From positions 186,001 through 250,000 of the forward strand of contig JAMYGW020000001.1 in the NCBI GenBank assembly GCA_025617375.2: a DNA stretch of 64,000 nt. Direction: 5' to 3'. This document shows, piece by piece, positions 35,278-46,219 of this stretch. A program made the position numbers and the translations under genes. The DNA is from Acarospora socialis (lineage: Eukaryota > Ascomycota > Lecanoromycetes > Acarosporales > Acarosporaceae). The notes under the pieces are model-generated. The model worked only from the letters and a program-made list of their open reading frames with translations, was not told the origin of the DNA and ran no database searches. Position 1 is the first letter of the stretch; each line of letters starts with the position of its first letter.

Positions 35278-36679
35278 ATGCCAAAGATTATTCTATCTAT
35301 CAACGCAGGCTCCTCGTCTGTCAAAATATCGGTCTATAGTGCAGAGCTAAAAGGGCAAGCTCCAAAACAGCTTGCTGAGGCGCAAATAGCAGGATTGACG
35401 GCTCCCCCAGCGACCCTGACTTACGAGCGTGGATCCGAGAAGATCAAAGGACAAGAAGTTAACGGTATCAACGGGCAACAAGATGCCTTCAACTACATTC
35501 TAGACCACTTGGTGAACGACAATGCGCTTCCAGAAATACAGAACAGGGAGAATATTACCCATGCATGTCATCGGGTTGTGCACGGCGGCGACTTCCCTGA
35601 AGCTCATGTGATAGACTCGGACACGTACCATCACCTAGAAGAGTTAACGGACTTGGCTCCGTTGCACAACGCCAGCGCTTTAGCCATTGTCGAAGCGTGC
35701 AGCAAAGAACTACCCAAAGCCAAGAACATTGCCTATTTTGACTCTGCATTCCATGCCACCATCCCCGAAGCAATCCGCACCTATCCTATCGACCAAAAGG
35801 TTGCAAAGAAGAACAAGCTGAGGAAATATGGCTTCCACGGCATCAGCTATGCCTTTATCACAAGATCGGTAGCCGAGTTCCTCAAGAAAGACGTGGACGA
35901 AACCAGCATCATTGCTCTGCACCTGGGCAGCGGTGCCTCGGCTTGTGCCATCAAGAATGGAAAGTCATTAGATACCAGCATGGGTTTGACTCCACTGGCT
36001 GGACTACCCGGCGCCACTCGTAGTGGGAGTGTTGACCCAAGGTATACTGCTTGATGTCGATTGGGATCTGAAACTGATCTTACACAGTTTGATATTTCAT
36101 TTCACTCATGATGCCGGTAAACTCAGTCCCAGCAGCACCAAAGAACTGCATATCAGCACTGTAAGTATAGGTGGCCCAACTCATGGACCACGCCGGCTGA
36201 ACCAGGAATGAAGGCAGAGGATATTCTGAACAAGAAGTCCGGGTGGAAAGCAATGACTGGCACGACAGACTTTGGGAAGGTGTCTTCATCCTCCGACCCC
36301 CAGTGCAAGCTCGCGTTCGACATCTTCATCGACCGTATCTTAGGCTTCGTAGGGAGCTACTATGTCCAGTTGGAAGGCCGTGTTGATGCGCTGGTATTCG
36401 CAGGAGGAATAGGCGAGAAGGGTGCGATGTTGAGGACTCGAGTTGTTGAGAAATGTCGGTGCTTGGGTTTTGAGATTGATGAAGAAAAGAATAAAAATAG
36501 TATAAATGATGTTGTCGTCGACCTAGGGAAGGAGGGTGCGAAACACCGTACGCTGGTCTGTAAGACGGATGAGCAGGTAAACTCGTCGCCATGACCCATC
36601 ACCACGTGTCAGTACTGATATTTCTTGCCAGTTCGAAATGGCAAGAGGATGTGCAGCAAATGATAAACTCTTCGACTAA
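35278..36679 (+). CDS. ack: Acetate kinase
   Basis: Four exons: 35278-36041, 36088-36160, 36214-36576 and 36632-36679, giving 415 residues, as expected. The start is MPKIILSINAGSSSVKISVY; an in-frame codon further upstream is not family-like. Signature blocks: CHRVVHGGDFPE, AYFDSAFHATIPEA, KYGFHGISYAF, HLGSGASACAIKNGKSLDTS, GLPGATRSGSVDP, VFAGGIGEKGAMLRTRVV. Catalytic Asn, Arg and His positions of the ASKHA kinase fold are present. The second intron must end at AAG (36213) to keep frame; an alternative would break it. The enzyme turns acetyl phosphate and ADP into acetate and ATP. Paired with phosphoketolase it completes a bypass from pentose phosphates to acetate. Location is presumably cytosolic, as no leader is seen. 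Confidence 0.96.
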
Positions 36680-37237
36680 GCTTTGGCCACCCTAGACCTC
36701 TTAAATGACCATTTCATCTTGTGAACAGGGTAATCGTCAAATTCTATAAAACAACGTGCTATAGATGTCAAAGCAATTCTATACTAATGATGGCTAGAAC
36801 TTGGGATACGACACAGTGTTCCTGCTTCACTAATCGTGTCCTCTGGTAGCCATCAGAATAGTAAAAGTCACATTTGACCCTCGTGTATCGCACTGTTAAT
36901 ATTCTACCTCCGTATAAATCATTTGTCAGATGTGGACTGAATATTCGGAGCACTGCCACAAGTGAGGGGAAGCGAAATCCGGGGTAAAGTGGTGATGTGA
37001 CGTGCCATGTGGATTAGTGGCGGTGCTCATCCAATCAAGATAATTCCACCATCGTCACGCTTCATAGGATCTTCCAATCTCCACCATACCCCGCAAGCTT
37101 CCACAGCCGGCTATTCCACGGGCAACTGAGTGGGTAGCTGTCTTTGCAGGAGTCAAATCCACTCCATCGGCACATTAGTACATTTCCGAACAATACTCGA
37201 CAACAAAACCAATATCCGAGAGTTGGACAAGGCCGCC
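36680..37237. other. Intergenic between tandem plus-strand genes
   Basis: About 0.56 kb between acetate kinase and the carrier fusion. It should contain the carrier's promoter. I see no gene or repeat. Confidence 0.45.
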
Positions 37238-39289
37238 ATGGCATATGTCTATAACAGCCAGCTTGTTGGTATCCTGCAGAGATCCTAAGGTACATCAGAG
37301 AAGGCTGACCACATCTAGGACGCCTTTTCCATCTATCACAAATTGCAAGAATCTCCATCCCCGCCAAGCTCAATTCTCAATGGTCCTGCTCTCCCAGCTC
37401 TAGGACACGCTCTTGCCGGATCAACCGGTGCAGCTATCTCAAACATCTGCACCTATCCTCTCGATCTCATAATCACACGCCTTCAAATACAACGCCAGTT
37501 ACGCAAGAATGCATCATCGCCTCATGAAGGAGAATACAAAGATATCAGCGATGCTGCCGGAAAGATCTACACTCAAGAGGGTGGCTTCTCTGGCTTTTAC
37601 ACGGGAGTGGTGGAAGATACGGGGAAGACGATAGCAGACTCCTTCCTCTTCTTCCTTGCGTACAATTTCCTTCGCCAAAACCGCCAACGCGCGCATGGTA
37701 CTCCTTCGAGAGGCTTGCCTGTACTGGATGAGCTTAGCGTAGGTATCTTGGCTGGGGCTTTTGCAAAACTCATTACGACGCCGATTGCGAACATCGTTAC
37801 GCGCAAACAGACCTCTGCTCTTGTCTCTTCCCGTACCAGTTCAGGCTCACAATCCAAGCCGACGGTGAGAAGTATTGCGTCTCAGATACGCTCGGAGAAA
37901 GGCCTTCAAGGGTTCTGGAGCGGTTATAGTGCGAGTTTCATACTAACCCTTAATCCGAGTTTGACTTTCTTCTTCTATGAGACGTTCAAACGCACTCTAC
38001 TCCCGAGATCGAAGCGTGATGACCCAGGTGCGCTGGCAACATTCTTCCTCGCAGCAATGAGCAAGGCTATGGCATCGACAATCACTTATCCTTTCTCTCT
38101 CGCCAAGGCTAGAGCGCAAGCTTCTTCCAAAGTCGTCGAGGACAACGACGAGGAGGTCAAAGAGGGATTGGAGAAGGCTACATCGGGAGAAATCAGCGGG
38201 ACCAGACGAACACGCAAAGCAGCACGGACGACAGTCTTCTCTACGATTCTACATATCGCCAGGACGGAAGGCGTAGGAGCATTGTACGAAGGGCTGAGTG
38301 GTGAAGTGTTGAAAGGGTTCTTTTCGCACGGCATCACAATGCTCGTCAAAGATGCTATTCACAAATTGATCATCCGATTATACTACACCGTTTTGAAGAT
38401 GATGAAGAGATATCCGAGTCCGCAAGAGCTGGCGCAGCAGGCGAAGGAGCGTGCCGAGACCGTGATTGGGAGTACCTCCGATCAGGCATCACAAGCAGCA
38501 AAGACAGTCAGCAACGGCACGCAAAGCGTGATGGAGAAGGGACAGGAGGTGGCTCAGACCAGATCAGCACGAGCGCATTCTCTCTACCAGGCCGGCAAAG
38601 ATCAAGCTTCTAGCTTGGTCGACGCTACGAAAACGAAAGCGGACGATGCAGGGAAGTATACGTCCAATGCAGCAAGTAGTGCTTACGAGGCGGGCAAAGA
38701 CACCAGCACCGGAGCATATGACAAGAGCAAAGACGCCGCCAGCAATGTGTACGATAAAGCGCAAGGCACAGCAACAGGCGCATACGACACGACCAGATCC
38801 ACGGCCAGCGACGCGTACGATGCTAGCAAATCCACAGCCAACAATGCCATTGACAACACTAAAGACGCAAGCGCCGCAGCCTACAACAAGAGCAAAGATA
38901 CTGCCAGCAGTGCTTACGGTGCAAGCAAATCCGTAACCAATACCGCCCTCGATACCACAAAGGACACAACTGCCGCAGCCTACAGTAAGACCAAGGACAC
39001 AGCCAACAGCGCCTACGACGCCAGCAAATCAACAACCGACAACGCTCTCGACAAAGCGAAAGACACCGCTACCGGCGCATACGATACCAGCAAATCCACC
39101 GCCAACAGCGCCATCGACAAGACGAAATCCACAAGCAGCTCCGCATACGACGCCACGAAATCAACAACAAACAACACCCTCTCCACCGCAGCCGACACGA
39201 AAGACAGCCTTGCCGAATACGTCGGTAAGAAGACGGAGAATATGGGCAGGAGGATTCGACCTAGTGTCGAGGATGCGGGGGAGGAATAG
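37238..39289 (+). CDS. Peroxisomal-type solute carrier fused to a long 11-residue repeat (LEA/perilipin-like) tail
   Basis: The start is an ATG at 37238 in a perfect GCCGCCATGGC context; exon 1 (37238-37268) joins exon 2 (37350-39289) across an 81-base intron ending in AAG, giving 656 residues. No in-frame ATG exists otherwise before the carrier domain. Residues about 20-370 form three carrier repeats (YPLDLIITRLQIQRQL, TPIANIVTRKQTS, YPFSLAKARAQASSK with PX-D/S-type motifs) like the Ant1/PMP47 peroxisomal adenine-nucleotide carriers. Residues 438-624 are 17 gapless 11-mers of the type KDTASSAYGAS and KSTANSAIDKT. Typical relatives end soon after the third repeat, so the tail is an extension. 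Its Thr/Ala-rich, Lys/Asp-balanced 11-mers resemble LEA group 3, alpha-synuclein and perilipin-4 amphipathic helices. Substrate and membrane are inferred; the tail's role is unknown. Confidence 0.88.
38630..39190 (+). repeat. Coding minisatellite, 33-base period (17 units)
   Basis: This DNA encodes 17 consecutive 11-residue units without a gap. Units alternate between an AYD form and an AID/ALD form, giving a 22-residue (66-base) super-period over much of the tract. Units are diverged at the DNA level, with synonymous changes, so the tract is not a recent slippage product. Confidence 0.88.
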
Positions 39290-39949
39290 GCAAGATCTTG
39301 GATCCTCAGGGCAATTCAAGGTGCTTTTCATGGCCAATGTGTACGACATGCCAGGATTGCGTTTGCTATATTTGCATCGACTTGACAGAGAGCTGACTGA
39401 GGGCACGACTGAAATCTCGGACGTAGGTACTTCGTATTGGGAATGTGGAAGGGAGGGGTGATTTGTCCCGGTTGGGTACGTGTATATAAGGAAGGCAACA
39501 TTCGCGGGGCTATTGGTTTCTACCTCCGACTCCCACCTATCTTCAAACGAGGTTTCCTTTCGACTGTTTCGCAGTGTATATATCTATCTGTACGTTTGAC
39601 GGGATCCAAACAAGAGCCCACATCCGAACCGCGCGCCACAGCGTACCATCGACACGGCCACAGACACCCTCACCCCTCCGCCCACGCTACCCTACAGTAT
39701 ACGCTCCGCCAAACTCCGCCCCACCACCACCACCACCATCTCCCACGCACAACCTCGCTCGAGCGAAGGAGCTAACAGACGCCACACTCTCTCAACACCA
39801 GTACTCATCATCAACACCGCCAACCCCGCCCTCTTCGCTTCCGCTACCCACTCCCACCATCCCATCCCACCTCCTTTTCCCCTCGCCCCCTTCCATCCAC
39901 AACCCCTCCCACCATCGCAACCGCCCTCCATCCCGGTCCATCACCTGAC

Positions 39950-39978
39950 CAGACCAGCCCGGACCGGACCGGACCCGG
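39950..39978. repeat. Short GGACC tandem repeat
   Basis: The plus strand reads about four GGACC-type units in a row, ending in GGACCCGG. It sits at the end of the pyrimidine-rich block. Confidence 0.6.
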
Positions 39979-40479
39979 TCTACAACTCACCGATCCTCGT
40001 CACAAATATGTCTTGCTAGTTGAAGAGAACCACGTAACAGCCGATGTGAAACGACTAAAGTGAAAGTGACAGTAGGAGAAACAAGGGATCTCTGAGGGAG
40101 GGGCTTTTGTCGTGTATTGGTTTTCCTATGGTAGGGAGTTTTATGTTGGGGTCGGTAGGGGGTGTAGGGTGCGCCTTGCGGACGTTGGGGGGGGGGAAAG
40201 GAGTGTCGAATGCGGGGTGGGGGATGTGAAGGGCGTTCTGCGGGAGGGGAGGGCTGATGGGGGGAGAGATAGGCGGTGGTTGAGGGTTGTGGAGTGGGTA
40301 GGGGTTAGGTTGGGATGGTGCATCGGAAGGGAAGTGGGGCAAGAAGGGAGGGGAGGGAAGATGCGGGGAGTGGGTTGGAAAGGGGAGAGGGACGGTAAAG
40401 ATCGTGCATGTTGTCTATCGTTGGCAGATGAGATGAGAGGAGAGGGGTGTCTGTGACTCCGAGAGCATTGGGATCTTCT

Positions 40480-40503
40480 TGGTATGCTATGCTATGCTAT
40501 GCT
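40480..40503. repeat. TATGC microsatellite
   Basis: About four to five perfect copies of the five-base unit TATGC follow each other here, in noncoding DNA beyond the histone H4 3' end. Confidence 0.85.
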
Positions 40504-40802
40504 GTGGTGTCGAGTGGCTCGGGTCGGATGGGGTGCCTCAAGGCTTGTCGTTGAATTGCTGCACTCACTTGGTGATAAGCAGCACATAGAATGAACCAGT
40601 ATCCATCAAGGGCCCGTTATCCATTCACACTGCTAGCATCGCACAAGGAAGAAGAATGGATAAGAACGCCACGTGTGGTAGACCAAGCCTAGCGCCTGAC
40701 CCGTCGATGGTAGCGCACGAGCGCCGTACAGAGGCGGCCCGCAACCAAGCCCCGCCACAGCAATCTCACTCCACCCTCCCACAGCAGGCGAGTGAACGAT
40801 CA

Positions 40803-41650
<848 letters not shown>

Positions 41651-42122
41651 CTTATCGAAGTTCTAAGTCTTTACGAGTAATCTAAATCGCGATATCAAGA
41701 TCGAAAAGATAGTGGTGTCGATGAAATCGATGGAAAACCGTGTCGTGATGATGACAGAAATCGGATTTGAAAAGGTGTTAGAAATGAGAAGGAAATGCGA
41801 GGGGAATAAACGATCTTAAGTACGGCTTTGAAAGCGACGAGTTGTTCTTGCGGGCAGGCGCTCTTTCAGGGGACTAGCCTGTTTCGGGGCGGTGCTTGGA
41901 GATACCGGTGGGCAAATATGTCAGTACGGCGAGTGAGAAGTATGGAAGTGCAAGGACTTATTGACGTGCTGGAAAGCAGCACTTCTTGGGGCTTATTTTG
42001 CAGTGCTGCTGTTTGCTTGAGAGTTGATGGATTTAGCGCGCCAGGAGTAACCGCGAAGGAAGCGCGGCCAATCGGGGATGAACTAGCGAGCTGACTAATC
42101 ACATGGAACCCTACCAACTATA
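41651..42122. promoter_or_regulatory. Histone H4 upstream region
   Basis: The H4 promoter should lie here. No divergent H3 gene is present, and the only frames are short (for example 41828-42094) without family features. Confidence 0.5.
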
Positions 42123-42384
42123 CTATGGAGCTGTTTTTTAGTTTCCGGGCGGTCTATAAGCGGCACATCACAGACACAACGCTATATCATCACCGAAATG
42201 GACTACAATTTCAGACAGAATGGAGTGCAGTATAGAGGTTAACTGATTAGCAAACATATCTATGTTTAATGATTGCAACTACCCTTATATATGATACCTT
42301 CGCGATGCAAATTGAGATCTATACAATGTCAACACCATGGTCCTTGCTTATGGACCGCCCGGAAACTAAAAAACAGCTCCATAG
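42123..42384. mobile_element. MITE with 39-bp terminal inverted repeats and TA duplication
   Basis: The ends are inverted copies of each other: CTATGGAGCTG followed by a T run, AG, TTTCCGGGCGG and TCTATAAGC on the left (42123-42161), matched on the right (42346-42384) with one mismatch. TA flanks both ends (42121-42122 and 42385-42386), as expected for a Tc1/mariner (including pogo/Fot1) target-site duplication. The 262-bp element has no coding capacity, so it is a non-autonomous miniature element that would need a transposase from elsewhere. The near-identical ends suggest fairly recent insertion. It lies between the histone H4 promoter and the 3' side of the membrane protein gene. Confidence 0.92.
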
Positions 42385-42386
42385 TA

Positions 42387-42703
42387 CGAGCGTGATAGAT
42401 TCTCGATCTGCAGTTATTAGAGAACATCTTGCTACCTGAATCTAATGTCGTGTAATTGTCCCTCACGTACATATCATTAAGCACAACTTTCTACATATAC
42501 TTGAAATACCCTATCGATCCATAGGTAATGTACAGGTGGAACGGACCTTGAATCTACAGATAGTTTGCGTCGGTGTCTCCTACTCTTTCTCTCCCTCGCC
42601 GCTTCGTTGCTCCCAGCCCGTTTCTAGATTAGCCAAGATCTTGACAGGGACAAACAATGGCTCAACCCAGGTAGTTCAACTCGTATAGAGAGGACCCCTA
42701 ACT
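42387..42703. other. Intergenic, no gene seen
   Basis: This stretch lies between the MITE and the stop of the membrane protein gene at 42704. It is A/T-rich and I see nothing coding. Confidence 0.5.
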
Positions 42704-44086
42704 CTACAGAACAGCTCCCGGATGGAGAAGCATCATGCCTGTCAAGGAATCTGTTGCAGTAGTGATATAAACCAGACATGCTGAACCTAAACTGCGATGA
42801 ATTCTCAACCTCAACCAAGCCACAGGGAACAAAACCTTCAAGGAATCTTCAAAACCTTCCTTCGTGCCTCTGTTAAGTCGACGATCAGTTGGGTGCACGT
42901 CTAGGAGCTCATAGCACTGACCGTAATAATTATCCATGATTGACAGCAATGGAAGACCTATCAATAACAACGGTACAAGCTGCCCAAATCCCCACTTGTC
43001 CTCGTCCCCCTCCATGTACGTTCGAGCGTAAGCCCGGTCGGACCAGACGCTCCAGTTACCGTAAGCAAACCAGAAGGTCTGCATGACGAGTACACTCCAA
43101 GCGCTGGATGTGATGATGTGGACGACCATTTGGACGACAGTATATGCTAGTTCATATAGAACGAGTACAAATCCAAGCAACAACCGTGTCACCCTGGCGG
43201 ACAGTGTTTGGTTCAGATGCAACAACTTGCTATGGTGTCGTATGCCACTGTCAAAGTAATGGTCCAGATGCCGCAAAATGTGGCCACGGTAGTATGCCGT
43301 CACAGGCTTCCAGACGCCAGGAAACAAGCCGACAATGCCGCGAACGTAGCCGTACACGAGGAGCCCCGCGCTGGTATACATATATCGAGCTGGGACTCCC
43401 CCGATCCAGCTCGGGTCCTGATTGACGGCGTCGAAGTCGCATTGCGCAGGGTATGCGAAGTCATCGTACCAGGTGGATATCCCAGAATAGACGTTTGCGA
43501 CGAAGAGCATGACAAAGTTGCAGACCATGAGGGTCAATCTCCAGTACCGTATTTCACGATGCTTCACAAAGTAGTCATGCAGGACGCCCAGGGTAAGCAG
43601 ATGTGTGTTTGACGACATCCAAGCCAGGTCCATGATCATCGCGAAATGATAAAGCTTTTCCTGGGTGTGCCGAATCCATCCCGCCGAGAGGATGGCAATA
43701 CCGGTGGCGAGCTGCTGATCACTGAGCGAGAGAACGAACTTTTCGAGCACTCTCCTGGCAATTCTTCTCCCATCGGGGTTGATTCTGCACGGTACGAAGC
43801 GGTATACATGACGTAGAAGTTTGTCGAAAGGGCTCGAGGGAGGTGACTCTTCGACGTAATCAATCAAATCCAGTATCTGAGCAAATATCGCCGATATCAA
43901 AGTGAGACTGGCCGTGAGTATGAAAGCTATGATGACCTAGCTTGAGATCAGCTTCCACTTTCCCTCCGCCGTGGAGGGGAAGATGTTGGGCGCTTCACTG
44001 ACACCGATTCCTCCAATATCGGGATCAGCCTCAATCTTCATATCCACCACATAGCTGCAATTTGGATAGTTTGTGATATTGGCCAT
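42704..44086 (-). CDS. Multi-pass membrane protein of unknown function
   Basis: Exons 44086-44003 and 43936-42704 join across a 66-base GTCAGT...TAG intron and give 438 residues; without splicing, a stop falls at the exon boundary. The short extracellular-type N-terminus (MANITNYPNCSYVVDMK, with one potential N-glycosylation site) is followed by about seven to eight hydrophobic segments: near 29-53, 95-112, 120-142, 155-175, 210-230, a long double span at about 275-320, and one at about 345-365. Charged loops such as YYRGHILRHLDHYFDSGIRH separate them. I recognise no named family; proteins like this occur as fungal hypotheticals. It could be a seven-helix receptor-like protein, but no signature supports that. 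Confidence 0.8.
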
Positions 44087-46219
44087 GTCATTCTAGTTAG
44101 CCCATCTCAGACGACTAAGATGCTGGAGGTATTAACGTAGTCGTTGCGGCGCCGAAGATCGTGGACACGCAGAAGCAGGTCTTCAGATGGGAATAAGCCT
44201 ATATATAATTCAAGCTCAAAAACGCAGCCTCGTTGCAGCCTTTGGCTTGTGCGTTGTGCGATAAGTAAGCCTTGCACGGAGGCCGGAGAATAGTGGCACC
44301 AGCCATCCTTTCGGTGTTTGGTTGGCCGACACTGTATGCAGTAGCCTCTAATCTCTTTCATCACCAGAGATACACATAGAAATCTTCGCACCGGACTCTG
44401 GTTGTAACCCAGATGTTACACGGCCAGTGCGCGTGATCGTGGCTGGCCGCCCAGTTGTTGGAGGTGAGAAGTTGCTGCACAACCTGCAGAAACCAAATCA
44501 ACGAACATAAAACGGTAGGAGAAGTCGATCAGTATGTACATGACTAGCGAGTAGGAGCCTAACACCTACTGTGTTCGGGAGGAAGTGTAGCCACTTACTA
44601 CAGCCAGCTGAGAGTACGCCTGAAACAGGACTTCATAAGAAAAAGACCAGTTCATTGTTTCCTAGATGGTATACTATAATAGGGACCTTTCAGAGACGGT
44701 TGCTATTGGTGTTAGCCATGACTTTTGTCTGTGCCAAAGGATCGGCAAGCACGCAATGTCCCACCTGTTCTGTCAACTGGTTGTAGAATGTGATGGTAGG
44801 GCTGTAACATATTCCGGTCTTGGTCTTGTTGCGTGACGACGACTTCTCGCACTCAGAGCTGATCTGTTGTGCAATAATGCCATGGTCCAGCAACAGGTTT
44901 ATCTGCCAATTAACTTTCTGGTTAATGTACTGTGTATGTAGGACGGCATATCCGCCAATCAAGGATGAATGCCTTGAGAGTGGGGTGGGGGAGTTTTTAT
45001 TCTGCTCATGCGCTCGTATATATACAGTACGTTGTAAGTTGACAGAACGGGTGGAACAGCGCTAAGGAAAATACGCAATAGATGCTCTTCAAAGGCGGAT
45101 GCTATTGGTCAGAAACCCTGCTTTGGTCTGTGCCGTTTGATCAGCAATAACGCAAATGTTCCTCTCGTTCTGTCACCTGGCTGCAGTAGTGTCCATTGAA
45201 ATCAGTTCTTTGAACCTCGATGTCGCCGTCGCAACGTGAATGTGCTCCTGCACCCTGCCATTACTGGCCCCTTACCCTCACTGTCGCTGCCCCAATCCCC
45301 TCAACCCTTTCCGACGCACAGAGGCATCCACCCCACAAAGATTTTCCGGTCGCCTTCCGCCACCTTGTGCCATTGACGAACCTGTGCAGCATTGAGACTG
45401 CAGAAGTGGGAGGGGTCAGTTCCACCAGTTCCAAGTCTTCCAGACTGTAGGGATGCTGTAAGCACCTATCCGGTGTGTGTTACGGCAACATGATCTTCCT
45501 TGAAGTTAATGCGCACATGCATGTCACAGTCAATGATAATCCTCGTTGGATTTATTGACTGACGAGTCCCACTTTCCTCTGCCTTCCAGCACCAAGTGTT
45601 GTGTGTTGTGGAGGGAGCAGCAATAGTATACTGTTCACTTTTCGGTAGCCCAGTAAAGGACGAAATATCATTGAGATCTGATTGATAGGCTGATATTGAA
45701 AGAGAGAGGACCTCATTTTCAAGGAGCAAAGGTGATGACTGGTGTCAGCCATGGCAAGGTGGAACTCAAACAGCCTCTGACGGGCATTGCGACAGCGATG
45801 GAGGGCGGAAACAGTTGGAGAGCGACGGCATTGCGGAGAGGGAGGGGGTAAGGACAACGAGCACGGGGATGGCAGCAAAGATGAGTAGGCCTAGACGTCG
45901 AAGTTATAAGTGCTTTCTTGTTCACCCTCACTTGAACCACAAGCATCTGCAGGAAATCGGACTATTTGAAGAAGACTCTATTACAGAAAGATAGGGAGCA
46001 AGCCAAATCGCAGAGATGCCAGTCCAGCAAGCCAGCCTGAGATGATCCATCGCCAGCAATTGGTGAAAATAGAAATTAATTCAGAGTCCAGCTCGACGCA
46101 GTCTCGAACTGCCCGTCATACGCCCATCCCATTAGCAACCTGATAGTCAACCGTGTCATAAACCTCGTAAAACTCCTCCCCGCTCCATCCACGTGTGAGG
46201 TTCATAGCGACGCACAACC
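44087..46219. other. Gene-poor, repeat-bearing intergenic region
   Basis: About 2.1 kb between two minus-strand genes. It contains diverged direct and inverted copies of a short sequence at 44700-45184. Several 70-110-codon frames overlap in different frames without family features. I see no tRNA or gene here. Confidence 0.5.
44700..45184. repeat. Diverged direct repeat pair with an inverted fragment
   Basis: Segments 44700-44784 and 45099-45184 align: both start with TGCTATTGGT, contain TTTGTCTGTGCC or TTGGTCTGTGCC, and end with GTTCTGTCAACTGG or GTTCTGTCACCTGG. Between them, 45037-45054 is the reverse complement of 44761-44778 with one mismatch of 18. The pattern suggests an old duplicated or nested element without coding capacity. 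Family unknown. Confidence 0.65.

Noticed and set aside
36161-36213. Acetate kinase intron ending at the CAG at 36205 rather than the AAG at 36213
   Set aside because: That acceptor shifts the frame; only the AAG acceptor joins HIST to AEDILNKKSG as the family requires.
40055-40342. Proline-rich minus-strand frame
   Set aside because: It arises from the purine-rich low-complexity block and has no start or family support.
43937-44002. Possible in-frame stop breaking the membrane protein gene
   Set aside because: A GTCAGT...CTAG intron of 66 bases removes it in phase and gives a continuous first membrane span, so the gene is whole.
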